DNA from: Rhizobiales bacterium YIM 77505
Lineage (GTDB): Bacteria > Pseudomonadota > Alphaproteobacteria > Rhizobiales > Beijerinckiaceae
DNA length: 64,000 nucleotides
Direction of reading: 5' to 3'
Assembly (NCBI GenBank): GCA_000745135.1
Contig: JQNH01000001.1
Location: forward strand, 3,085,501 to 3,149,500
The notes under the pieces were generated by a model that searched no databases, was not told the origin of the DNA, and was given only the letters and a program-made list of their open reading frames with translations. The stretch's first letter is position 1. Each line of letters opens with the position of its first letter. This document shows, piece by piece, positions 57,180-64,000 of this stretch. A program made the position numbers and the translations under genes.

Positions 57180-57694
57180 GGAGCACAGCGACAGCACGCA
57201 GAGCGGAGAACGCATCGCTGCCCGCACCCGGCGAGGATCCGGACCGCGACAAGCCGGTGCTCGCCCGCTTGGCGGCCCTCAAGGTGATGTCCGTCAAGGA
57301 GCTGAAAGCCGAGTGGCGCAGGCTCTTCAGCGCCGACGCTCCCAACAACAGCCGGCCCTTCCTTGAGCTGCGGCTCGCCTACCGCATCCAGGAACTCGCC
57401 TATGGGAGCTTGTCCAAGACGACGGTCCGCATCCTCGATGCGCTCGCGGACGAGCACCGGGGCATCTCCGTGAGGAAGTCGATCCTGGTCGATCCGCGCA
57501 AGCCGCTCGCCGGCACGAAGCTCATCCGCGAGTGGGCCGGCGTGGAGCACACCGTGACGGTGCTGCGCGATGGTTTCGAATACGATGGGCGCAAATACAA
57601 GTCGCTGTCCGCGATCGCCCGCGCGATCACCGGAACAAGGTGGAACGGCTGGCGCTTCTTCGGCTTGCGCCCGGCGGAGGAGAGTCGGTCGTGA
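57176..57694 (+). CDS. DUF2924 protein
   Basis: A 172-residue DUF2924 protein: VLARLAALKVMSVKELKAEWRRLF, NNSRPFLELRLAYRIQELAYG, and GTKLIREWAGVEHTVTVLRDGFEYDGRKYKSLSAIARAITGTRWNGWRFFGL, a DNA-binding-like C-terminal domain. DUF2924 genes accompany large serine recombinases and probably aid synapsis or excision. GTG 57176 and the stop overlap neighbouring genes (GTGA each side). Confidence 0.9.
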   Translation: MRSTATARRAENASLPAPGEDPDRDKPVLARLAALKVMSVKELKAEWRRLFSADAPNNSRPFLELRLAYRIQELAYGSLSKTTVRILDALADEHRGISVRKSILVDPRKPLAGTKLIREWAGVEHTVTVLRDGFEYDGRKYKSLSAIARAITGTRWNGWRFFGLRPAEESRS

Positions 57695-59049
57695 GGCGCT
57701 CCGCGAAGCAAACAACAGCGCGCAGCGAGAATGCAAAACCTCCGGTCCGGCGGTTGCGCTGCGCGATCTACACGCGCAAGTCCTCGGAGGAAGGGCTCGA
57801 GCAGGAATTCAACTCGCTCGATGCCCAGCGCGAGGCCTGCGCCGCCTACATCGCGAGCCAGCGGGCCGAGGGCTGGATCGCCCTGCCGACCGAATATGAC
57901 GATGGCGGCTTCTCAGGCGGTACCCTGGAGAGGCCTGCGCTGCGGCGGCTCCAGGCGGACATCGAAGCCGGGCTCGTTGATGTGGTGGTGGTCTACAAGA
58001 TCGACCGCCTGTCGCGCTCGCTCATGGATTTCTCGAAGCTCGTCGAGATCTTTGATCGCAACGCCGTCACGTTCGTCTCGGTGACGCAGTCGTTCAACAC
58101 CACCACCTCGATGGGGCGGCTGACGCTCAACATCCTGCTCTCATTCGCGCAGTTCGAGCGGGAGGTGATCGGGGAGCGCATTCGCGACAAGTTCGCCGCT
58201 TCGCGAAAGCGCGGGATGTGGATGGGCGGCTGGACCCCGCTCGGCTACGACGTGGTCGACCGTCGTCTCGTCGTGAACGAGGGTGAGGCCGACCTCGTCC
58301 GGCGCATCTTCGCGCGCTTCCTCGAAATCGGTTCGGTCACGCTGCTCGTGCGCGAGCTGCAACGGCAGGGAGCCACGACGAAACAGGGCAAGCCGTTCGA
58401 CAAGGGCGTGCTGTACAAGCTGCTCCATAACCGAGTCTACATCGGCGAGGCGGTCCACAAGGGACTCGCCTATCCCGGCGAGCACCAGGGCTTGATTGAG
58501 CCCGCTATGTTCGAGCGGGTTCAGGACATCCTGGCCAGCAGCAGCCGGCAGCGCGCGGCTGCAACCCGCCGCGAGACGCCGGCTCTCCTCAAGGGCCTGA
58601 TCTTCACCGAGGGCGGGCGGGCGATGACGCCGACGCATACGCGCAAAGGCGCGAGGCTCTACCGCTACTATGTCTCGACCGACGTGGTGCGCGGGCGCGA
58701 GAAGGCGGCAACCGAACCGCTGGCGCGCTTGTCGGCCGACCTCGTCGAGACTGCGACGGTCAGGGAGGTGCTGCGCCTGATCCGCTCGCCCGAGATCGTC
58801 GCCCAAACGATCGAGGCCGTGTGCACAGAGACCCCCGACACGTCCGACGGCGAGATCGTCGCAATCCTCGATCAGTTCTGGGGGCTGTGGGCCACCCTCA
58901 TTCCGGCCGAGCAGGCGCGTCTCATTCGGCTCCTGGTCGAGCGGGTCGTGATCAGGCCTGATGGCATCGCCATCACCTTGCAGGCAGCCGGGCTCGGGCA
59001 GATCGCCCGCGAGATGCTCGGGTCTGATGGCGGGCGGAGAGCCGCATGA
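57691..59049 (+). CDS. Large serine recombinase (phage integrase)
   Basis: A 452-residue serine recombinase. The N-terminal resolvase domain begins AIYTRKSSEEGLEQEFNSL, with catalytic S31 in Y-T-R-K-S, and has VVVYKIDRLSRSLMDF. The recombinase domain follows (GWTPLGYDVVDRRLVVNEGEADLVRRIFARF) and then a coiled, basic C-terminus. Large serine recombinases integrate and excise phage DNA at short attachment sites. GTG 57691 overlaps the DUF2924 stop. It is the only integrase in the window. Confidence 0.94.
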   Translation: MRRSAKQTTARSENAKPPVRRLRCAIYTRKSSEEGLEQEFNSLDAQREACAAYIASQRAEGWIALPTEYDDGGFSGGTLERPALRRLQADIEAGLVDVVVVYKIDRLSRSLMDFSKLVEIFDRNAVTFVSVTQSFNTTTSMGRLTLNILLSFAQFEREVIGERIRDKFAASRKRGMWMGGWTPLGYDVVDRRLVVNEGEADLVRRIFARFLEIGSVTLLVRELQRQGATTKQGKPFDKGVLYKLLHNRVYIGEAVHKGLAYPGEHQGLIEPAMFERVQDILASSSRQRAAATRRETPALLKGLIFTEGGRAMTPTHTRKGARLYRYYVSTDVVRGREKAATEPLARLSADLVETATVREVLRLIRSPEIVAQTIEAVCTETPDTSDGEIVAILDQFWGLWATLIPAEQARLIRLLVERVVIRPDGIAITLQAAGLGQIAREMLGSDGGRRAA

Positions 59050-59489
59050 CGACAATCGCCGATGTGACTGCATCCACCGTAACGGTCCTGGTTCCGATTG
59101 CGATCCGGCGGCGCAATGGCCGGCCGAAGATCGTGCTGCCGGACGACGGTTCGCGCCAGCCGAATGCGAGCGACCCGGGCAGCGGCGCGGCCCTTCGGGC
59201 TGTCGCCCGAGCCTGGGACTGGCGGCGGCGCCTCGAGGCGGGGGAGGTCTCGACGCTCCAGGATCTCGCCGATTTCGAGAAGGTGACGCTCCCCTTCGTC
59301 AGCCGCTTCATCCGACTTGCTTATCTATCCCCCTTGGTGGTCGAACGGATCGTCTTCAAAGGGGGAGGTATAGCCGTGTCGCTCGATCATCTCGCCGCCG
59401 CCGCCTTGGAGCCCTGGGCGCGGCAACCGGCTCTCGTCTTCGATCTGCCCGGTCCCGACGCGGACGCGCCGGGTTCCGAGGCCGGGTGA
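59046..59489 (+). CDS. HTH protein downstream of the recombinase
   Basis: A 147-residue protein with a helical centre (ALRAVARAWDWRRRLEAGEVSTLQDLADFEKVTLPFVSRFIRLAYLSPLVVERI), which looks like a resolvase-type helix-turn-helix region. Proteins like this are regularly encoded behind DUF2924-recombinase pairs and may complete the recombinase function as a separate DNA-binding subunit. ATG 59046 overlaps the recombinase stop. It is the last prophage-side gene. Confidence 0.75.
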   Translation: MTTIADVTASTVTVLVPIAIRRRNGRPKIVLPDDGSRQPNASDPGSGAALRAVARAWDWRRRLEAGEVSTLQDLADFEKVTLPFVSRFIRLAYLSPLVVERIVFKGGGIAVSLDHLAAAALEPWARQPALVFDLPGPDADAPGSEAG

Positions 59490-59569
59490 TCGAGGTCCAC
59501 TCGCGCGTTAGCATGCGCGCATAGGCTTCAAGGAATTTGGATCAGACCGCTGATCAACGAGGTGCAAGA

Positions 59570-60148
59570 ATGATCGAAACCGCTCTCCCTTTCGCCCCCG
59601 AGCTCTCGGTAACGCGGTGGTTCAACAGTTGCGACGCCCTGACGCTCGCACAATTGCGGGGACGCGTGATCCTTCTGCACGCCTTCCAAATGTTGTGCCC
59701 CGGTTGCGTCGCTCACGGCACCCCGCAGGCGGAGCGCGCCCACCGTATGTTCCGCAACACCGATCTGCAGGTGATCGGCCTCCACACGGTGTTCGAGCAC
59801 CATGCTGCGATGACGCCCGTATCGCTGGAAGCGTTCATCCACGAATATCGCCTCACCTTCCCGATCGGCGTAGACACACCAGGCGACGGCACGCCGATTC
59901 CTGTCACCATGGGCCGCTATGGCATGCGCGGCACGCCCACCTCGATCCTGATCGGTCGCGACGGCACGATCCGCCACCACGGGTTCGGGCAAGAGGAGGA
60001 CATGGCCCTCGGCGCGCTGATCGCCTCGGCGCTCTGCGATGCCGCGCCCGACCCGGTGGGCACAGCGGGTGGAACGTCAGCGCGTGTGGCGCTTGCCGCA
60101 ACACCTAAAAAGGCGGTCTCGGTTCAGGTTGCGACCAGCGCCACGTAA
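59570..60148 (+). CDS. TlpA-like redoxin
   Basis: A 192-residue thioredoxin-fold protein with CPGC in AFQMLCPGCVAHGTPQAERAH and a cis-proline loop MRGTPTSILIGRDG, as in the redoxin/TlpA family. There is no signal peptide, so it is probably cytoplasmic. ATG 59570 has a GAGG site. It is the first host-like gene right of the prophage; the host genes left of it are also thiol-redox genes. Substrate unknown. Confidence 0.85.
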   Translation: MIETALPFAPELSVTRWFNSCDALTLAQLRGRVILLHAFQMLCPGCVAHGTPQAERAHRMFRNTDLQVIGLHTVFEHHAAMTPVSLEAFIHEYRLTFPIGVDTPGDGTPIPVTMGRYGMRGTPTSILIGRDGTIRHHGFGQEEDMALGALIASALCDAAPDPVGTAGGTSARVALAATPKKAVSVQVATSAT

Positions 60149-60191
60149 TTGCTCCCGGCGATGTTACGCGTGCTACGCAGCGGTGCCATGT

Positions 60192-60497
60192 CTACTTTCG
60201 CCAATAGTTGTTCGCCTCGGCAATTGTCGCGAAATACGTCGCGACCACACCCGATACGGCGATTAGGCTGTCTGGATCATGGGCGTAGGCAGGACGCAAT
60301 TTGCGTAGGGTGTCGATGTCCTTCTGGGTGGTCGTGACTGCCTTGCGCGCCATCGTCACGGCGAGATCGAAGCCTTGTTCCGGTGTTTGCGTGATCAGGC
60401 TGGGCAGCCAGGACGGCTTATCCTGCGCAACCGCAGGTGCAGCCGCGAAGAGCGCGACGGTTAAGATGCAGGCGAGCGTGTATCGGTATCGGATCAT
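60192..60497 (-). CDS. Secreted small protein, paralogue of 62977-63204
   Basis: A 101-residue protein with a clear signal peptide (TLACILTVALFAAAPAVAQ) and a 75-residue helical body: SWLPSLITQTPEQGFDLAVTMARKAV, DSLIAVSGVVATYFATIAEANNYWRK. The body aligns with the cytoplasmic protein at 62977. No named family recognised. Confidence 0.75.
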   Translation of the reverse strand: MIRYRYTLACILTVALFAAAPAVAQDKPSWLPSLITQTPEQGFDLAVTMARKAVTTTQKDIDTLRKLRPAYAHDPDSLIAVSGVVATYFATIAEANNYWRK

Positions 60498-60672
60498 GGC
60501 TGGCTCCTTCTCGTGTTCGAGCGACGCAAAGGCATTCGAGCGGCACTCTCCACCTCCGGACCAATGCTACAACGGCCCGTCTGCTCACTCCTGCGGCTTT
60601 TCGACCACCGCCGCCAGCATTACTGCCGAGTGCGCGTAGGCCGTCCCGGCTCGCATCTCGGCCGCGACCCAT

Positions 60673-60846
60673 ACGAAACGGTTCCGGGAGTTCGTCGATC
60701 ACCGCTTCTAGGAGACGCCGCACCTGTGCTTGAGCCGCGGCGACCTCCGGGCTCGGGCTGGCGTGAACGCCGGGAAACATGATCACGCGGGTATCTCCCT
60801 GCTCGATGGCGCGGTCGAGAGCCTCGAGGTCTTCCGCAGGCCGTCG
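60673..60846 (-). pseudogene. Remnant of an ECF sigma factor
   Basis: The - strand encodes RPAEDLEALDRAIEQGDTRVIMFPGVHASPSPEVAAAQ (in one frame), then RRLLEAVIDELPEPFR, the linker and start of region 4 of ECF sigma factors. The rest of region 4 is missing and the frame becomes unrelated; region 2 is absent too. It lies in the otherwise gene-free gap 60498-60858. Confidence 0.5.
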
Positions 60847-60858
60847 CCGCCACGAGGA

Positions 60859-61245
60859 TCACAAACGCTCCGTCGACTGCCAAGCGAGGAGCTTCCACTT
60901 ACCCTCGTGCTCTCGCCACACGCGCATGTTCCTATGATTGAAGACGTCCTGCTCTCTGTCGAGGCGAGCATGTCCACGCATCAATCCGACCAGGATCACG
61001 ACATTGCCGTCTACGCGGTACTCTGTTTCCGTCAGATCAAGATCGCCGGAGTAGGTGAGGCCATGAGAGCGAACCGCATTGATATAGCTTTGCTTGTCAT
61101 AGATCATCCCCCTGCTGTTGATGTAGATGAATTTATCGTGGAGAATGTTCATCATTGCATCGGCGTCATTGCGGCGAATTGCGTCGAGGCGAACTTTCTC
61201 CAACTGCCGAACAGTATCAAGAGCGATCTGATCTGGACTACTCAT
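60859..61245 (-). CDS. SnoaL/NTF2-like protein (DUF4440 type)
   Basis: A 128-residue protein with the NTF2-like alpha+beta barrel pattern: LDTVRQLEKVRLDAIRRNDADAMMNILHDKFIYINSRGMIYDKQSYINAVRS, then VVILVGLMRGHARLDREQDVFNHRNMRVWREHEGKWKLLAWQST. ATG 61245 is the natural start. Proteins of this fold are varied (isomerases, binding proteins); substrate unknown. Confidence 0.82.
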   Translation of the reverse strand: MSSPDQIALDTVRQLEKVRLDAIRRNDADAMMNILHDKFIYINSRGMIYDKQSYINAVRSHGLTYSGDLDLTETEYRVDGNVVILVGLMRGHARLDREQDVFNHRNMRVWREHEGKWKLLAWQSTERL

Positions 61246-61513
61246 CGTACGTCCTTGAATTGAGCGTGATCGAACAGCTCGATCTATGTCGAGGCCGGGC
61301 ACTGGAACGAGCAGCCCGCATCCGTGGGCGCGAACAGGCCAGAAGGTCAGGAGGGCACTGACAGTCAGCTTCCAGGATGGGCGTCTCGTTACTCCATTCA
61401 GCGACGCGATCCTCTGCTCGACGTTGCTGCACGATTGATTTTGGCTCGCAGCCCTTGGCTGGGTCAAGCGAGGCCGCAACTGGTGTGGGCCAGTTAGGAT
61501 TCAAATACGTCCG

Positions 61514-61954
61514 CTAGCGTGTCGACCCCCTGCCGCCCTGTCGCGTAGAGCGGCAGCCCAGGCTGCGGCACGCGACAATCGCGATGGTCAGCCAGACAAG
61601 GGCGCGAAACGTCATTGCTCCGACCGTTCGGGCTTCGAAGGCGCCGCCCTGAGCGACATGTAATCCGAATGCGGCGAACACGACTAAAATGGCGACGGTC
61701 ATCAGCACGGCTGCTCGGGCAGCCCGACGATTGCGAAGGATCAGCCCGATCCCGATGAGCACGTACGCGAAACCAGAGAAGAAGTTGAACCAGAGCACAA
61801 ACGGAACGTAGGCGCCGGCCGCCAATCGTGAGGCTTCTGACCCGAACAACACGCGCCCGCCCGCGACTACAGTCAGCACGCCGAACAGCACCGCTCCGAA
61901 GCCGATGCCGGTTAACCAGCGCGATCGTCCGGGGACGCCCGCTTTGATAGTCAT
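61514..61954 (-). CDS. Four-helix membrane protein, unknown function
   Basis: A 146-residue protein with four membrane helices (WLTGIGFGAVLFGVLTVVAGG, PFVLWFNFFSGFAYVLIGIGLIL, AAVLMTVAILVVFAAFGLHV, AMTFRALVWLTIAIVACRSL). It is transcribed divergently from the globin gene. No family named. It could be part of the nitrosative or thiol-stress locus. Confidence 0.75.
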   Translation of the reverse strand: MTIKAGVPGRSRWLTGIGFGAVLFGVLTVVAGGRVLFGSEASRLAAGAYVPFVLWFNFFSGFAYVLIGIGLILRNRRAARAAVLMTVAILVVFAAFGLHVAQGGAFEARTVGAMTFRALVWLTIAIVACRSLGCRSTRQGGRGSTR

Positions 61955-62046
61955 GAGAGATCCTCGCACCGGCGAGGCCCGTCCGGCCATTGCTTTGGCC
62001 TCAGCTCTTGAATATGTATCCGAAGTGCATCTTCAGGGAAGCTGCC

Positions 62047-62478
62047 GTGAGGCCTCATCTCGTGAGCAACAACATGCACCAGCGCTTCGATGATGTGTCG
62101 GACGAGAGCATCGCTTACCTCGTGGACCGCTTTTACGCCAAGATCCGCGCCGATGCGCGGCTCGGGCCGATCTTCGAGGGCGTCATCGCAGCCAAGGGCT
62201 GGCCGGGACACCTGGCGACCATGCGCGCCTTCTGGTCCTCGGTCATGCTGACGACGGGCCGCTACAAGGGCAACCCGATGCTCGCCCACATGCGACTTGA
62301 GGGGGTTCGGCCAGACGACTTCGAGCACTGGCTCGTGCTCTTCCAGGAGACATGCGAGGAACTCTTCACGGATCAAATCGCCGCCGCCTTTCGCGAGAAG
62401 GCTGGACGCATCGCGCAAAGCCTGCAATTTGGCATGTTCTACCGGCCCGAGGAGCATCAGCCGCGGGCGGTTTCGTGA
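62047..62478 (+). CDS. Group 3 truncated hemoglobin
   Basis: A 143-residue globin: FDDVSDESIAYLVDRFYAKIRADARLGPIFEG, KGWPGHLATMRAFWSSVMLTTGRYKGNPMLAHM with the heme ligand in the H-x region, and FEHWLVLFQETCEELF. Group 3 globins bind and detoxify NO or act in oxygen chemistry. GTG 62047 with an AGGGA site is preferred; ATG 62074 is possible. The stop overlaps the next gene (GTGA). The NsrR-like gene nearby fits NO control. Confidence 0.9.
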   Translation: MRPHLVSNNMHQRFDDVSDESIAYLVDRFYAKIRADARLGPIFEGVIAAKGWPGHLATMRAFWSSVMLTTGRYKGNPMLAHMRLEGVRPDDFEHWLVLFQETCEELFTDQIAAAFREKAGRIAQSLQFGMFYRPEEHQPRAVS

Positions 62479-62975
62479 TCTGCGCGGTCACCGTAAAAGC
62501 GGTCGCGCGCCAGGTATGTTTGATCTGGGCAGGGCTGGTGATTGGGGTATCTTTCCTGGCAACGCCGGCGAAGTTCCTCGCGCCCTCGCTCTCCCTTCTT
62601 CCCGCTCTCGATGTCGGCCGGCAAACCTTTTTCGTGCTCAACCGCGTCGAACTCATACTCGGCCTCGTGCTCGCCACCGTTCCCTTGTGGTCATCGGCAC
62701 CCCGATCCGCGCGCTTGCTGATCTGGGTGATGCCGGGGCTACTCGCGGTCGTGCAAGCGGCGTGGCTGCTTCCGATGCTCGATGCGAGGGTTGAGCAGAT
62801 GATGGCTGGTGGCGTCCCGGAGCCATCCCCGCTGCATCAAGTCTATGTCGGCGTGGAGCTGGCGAAGCTGGCGCTGCTTCTCGGCCTCGGGCTCATCGGA
62901 GCACATGGCCGCGCGCATACGGCCGAGCAATCACGCCGCCAAACGGTGGCGATTCCGTACGGGAAGGAGACATAG
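62475..62975 (+). CDS. Four-helix membrane protein (DUF4149-like)
   Basis: A 166-residue protein with four membrane helices: LIWAGLVIGVSFLATPAKFLAP, FVLNRVELILGLVLATVPLW, LLIWVMPGLLAVVQAAWLLPML, VYVGVELAKLALLLGLGLIG. The conserved ATPAKF and LNRVE segments suggest a DUF4149-type heme or quinone-linked protein. It starts at GTG 62475, overlapping the globin stop, so the pair is translationally coupled. Confidence 0.75.
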   Translation: MICAVTVKAVARQVCLIWAGLVIGVSFLATPAKFLAPSLSLLPALDVGRQTFFVLNRVELILGLVLATVPLWSSAPRSARLLIWVMPGLLAVVQAAWLLPMLDARVEQMMAGGVPEPSPLHQVYVGVELAKLALLLGLGLIGAHGRAHTAEQSRRQTVAIPYGKET

Positions 62976-62976
62976 A

Positions 62977-63204
62977 ATGTCGGAGACCTGGCTCCCTTCG
63001 CTGACCACGCCAACGCCGCAGGCTGGATTCGAGCTTGCGGTCAAGCTCGCGCGCATGGGCGTGAAGGTCACGCAGCCCTCCGACGAGATTCGTGGAAAGC
63101 TCCGGGCAGCCTATGAACAGGACACCGCTCAGCTCATCGCGGTCTCGCAGGTCGTTGCGATCCACTACCAAACCATCGCCGCCGCCAACGACTACTGGCG
63201 CTGA
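62977..63204 (+). CDS. Cytoplasmic small protein, paralogue of 60192-60497
   Basis: A 75-residue protein without a signal: TWLPSLTTPTPQAGFELAVKLARMGVKVTQ, AYEQDTAQLIAVSQVVAIHYQTIAAANDYWR. It matches the body of the secreted protein at 60192. AGGAG precedes ATG 62977, right after the membrane protein gene, in the globin operon. Confidence 0.75.
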   Translation: MSETWLPSLTTPTPQAGFELAVKLARMGVKVTQPSDEIRGKLRAAYEQDTAQLIAVSQVVAIHYQTIAAANDYWR

Positions 63205-63247
63205 CGGCGCTGGCCTGATCGGCTCTTTGGGTCGCGCCTCGACCGGT

Positions 63248-63628
63248 TCAGGCGCTCGGCTTGCGCAGCGAGGCCGGCAGTTCCCGATCACCGAAGTCGA
63301 TGATCCCTCGCTGGATGACGCGTCCGCTCGAGTCGACCACGAGCCGAAACCGTCGGGCTTTGTGGAAGAACGTCAGCCGGTAGCGCCCGGTGTCCTCGTC
63401 GGCACCGCGTTCGCACAAGCTCGTAATCTCGCCGCACCGTATTAGGCCTGGTACCTCGAAAGGTTGAAGGTCTAAACCATGCGCAATGACTTCTGCATCG
63501 AGCTCGATGTCCCCGTCTCGAAACTCGACTTGGGTCAGGACAGCGCGCTGGTTTCGGCCGGACTCGGGAGGCGGCTGGTGCTCGGCCGAGGAGGGGAGGA
63601 CAGTCTCACCTGAAGCGCACGATCCCAT
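63248..63628 (-). CDS. DUF6522-like protein
   Basis: A 126-residue protein with the strongly conserved core VEFRDGDIELDAEVIAHGLDLQP, EITSLCERGADEDTGRYRLTFFHKARRFRLVV and IDFGDRELPASLRKPSA, which I assign to DUF6522, a small alphaproteobacterial family tied to nitrogen-oxide and stress genes. ATG 63628 has a GGAGG site. Confidence 0.8.
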   Translation of the reverse strand: MGSCASGETVLPSSAEHQPPPESGRNQRAVLTQVEFRDGDIELDAEVIAHGLDLQPFEVPGLIRCGEITSLCERGADEDTGRYRLTFFHKARRFRLVVDSSGRVIQRGIIDFGDRELPASLRKPSA

Positions 63629-63663
63629 GGCGACCTCCTGCTGATCGGGACACACGTCCCTGG

Positions 63664-64000
63664 TTACGATAGCCGCGACGCGCGCCGGCCGGAGGTGCGG
63701 CGTGCGCCATCGCTCGGAACCATCGATAGCAGCGCACGGAGCTGAGCTTCGGGGCGCGCGAGGTCGGCAAGAGTGTAGCCGTCAAGAGTCTCGAGAAAGG
63801 TTTCCAGAGCGTTTTGCATCGCTTCGCGCAGAACGCATTTCGGCCAGATCGCGCACGGCGCGTCGACCGGATGGAAGCAGGGGACGAGCGCCAAGTCGGG
63901 TTCCGTGCGACGCACCACATCCCCGAGTACGATCGTCTCGGCCGCGCGCGCCAGGCGCAATCCGCCATTCTTGCCGCGCACGCTCGTGACATAGCCCGCG
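63664..64000 (-). CDS. Rrf2-family regulator, NsrR-like (5' truncated by window end)
   Basis: At least 112 residues in the frame, cut at the window edge; the wing and the C-terminal part are present: VTSVRGKNGGLRLA, then PCFHPVDAPCAIWPKC, which holds the three cysteine ligands of the NsrR/IscR iron-sulfur cluster, and FLETLDGYTLADLARP. NsrR senses NO and represses NO-defence genes; the globin nearby is a typical target. NsrR versus another Rrf2 member cannot be settled without the N-terminus. Confidence 0.88.
   Translation of the reverse strand, partial: AGYVTSVRGKNGGLRLARAAETIVLGDVVRRTEPDLALVPCFHPVDAPCAIWPKCVLREAMQNALETFLETLDGYTLADLARPEAQLRALLSMVPSDGARRTSGRRASRLS

Larger units (their letters stand above)
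10011..59489. mobile_element. Cargo-bearing siphovirus-type prophage
   Basis: The stretch holds a near-complete temperate phage: recombinase, XRE/ImmA switch, replication, packaging, lambda-type head genes, tail tube, tape measure, a gene-transfer-agent-like tail tip and lysis genes. Head, packaging and lysis genes exclude a bare gene transfer agent. Five non-phage cassettes interrupt the late genes. The left edge is set at the last tail gene and the right edge at the end of the recombinase operon. Genes outside both edges are host-like thiol-redox genes. I found no convincing attachment-site repeat, so the edges are inferred from gene content only. Confidence 0.88.

Noticed and set aside
10011-59489. 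Gene transfer agent instead of prophage
   Set aside because: Tail-tip genes are GTA-like, but the replication, recombinase, repressor, lysis and Nu1/GpA packaging genes show a full temperate phage.
9989-59524. A shared 7-mer CGCATAG at 9989-9995 and 59518-59524 as attL/attR core
   Set aside because: Seven bases is expected by chance, and flanks do not match. Serine recombinase sites are short but usually share more. Not enough to define att sites.

Overview
The window is high-GC alphaproteobacterial DNA, most like a member of the Hyphomicrobiales (Rhizobiales). This placement rests on the gene families present: a RcGTA-like tail-tip block, DUF3489, DUF2924, DUF6522 and DUF6456 proteins, and a GTTC-N7-GTTC SOS box. 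I could not run a taxonomic search.

Left flank (1-9964, host-like, + strand). A truncated YncE-type beta-propeller gene is followed by a persulfide/sulfide-detoxification operon: a BigR/SqrR-like ArsR repressor, two half-size YeeE/YedE transporters, a TauE permease, an ETHE1-type persulfide dioxygenase, a rhodanese, a 40-aa membrane peptide and a Tat-type DsbA-like thioredoxin. A lipoprotein L,D-transpeptidase and a ScsB/ScsC-like disulfide pair follow.

Prophage (about 10011-59489). Phage genes run mainly on the - strand. Read in transcription order from the right they are: a lysogeny switch (ImmA/IrrE protease and XRE repressor, with a LexA-type box and a serine recombinase operon divergent from it), a sigma-like protein, replication and recombination genes (ATPase, SSB-like protein, PD-(D/E)XK nuclease, primase-helicase, RuvC-like nuclease), a HigBA toxin-antitoxin pair, terminase small subunit, endolysin, holin, nested spanins, a DNA methylase, terminase large subunit, a lambda-type head module with a nested scaffold, a siphovirus tail, and a gene-transfer-agent-like tail tip.

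The unusual feature is that the late operon is interrupted at five gene boundaries by resistance or transport cassettes, about 10 kb in total. They are: (A) CsoR-glutaredoxin/MauE-DUF305 plus a PAP2-CrcB-EamA operon behind a fluoride riboswitch; (B) a YnfA-type small efflux protein; (C) a small helical protein plus an MFS transporter; (D) an arsenic operon (ArsR, a frameshifted LMW-type ArsC, a glutaredoxin-type ArsC and an aquaglyceroporin); (E) an XRE regulator plus a SulP transporter, set inside the lysis cassette. All of them except PAP2-CrcB-EamA are transcribed against the phage operon. The phage therefore looks like a carrier of metal, metalloid, halide and anion tolerance genes.

Right flank (59490-64000, host-like). 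A TlpA-like redoxin, two small paralogous proteins (one secreted, one cytoplasmic), a decayed ECF sigma factor, a SnoaL-like protein, two membrane proteins, a group 3 truncated globin, a DUF6522 protein and an Rrf2/NsrR-like regulator cut by the window edge. The globin and NsrR-like gene suggest a nitrosative-stress locus.
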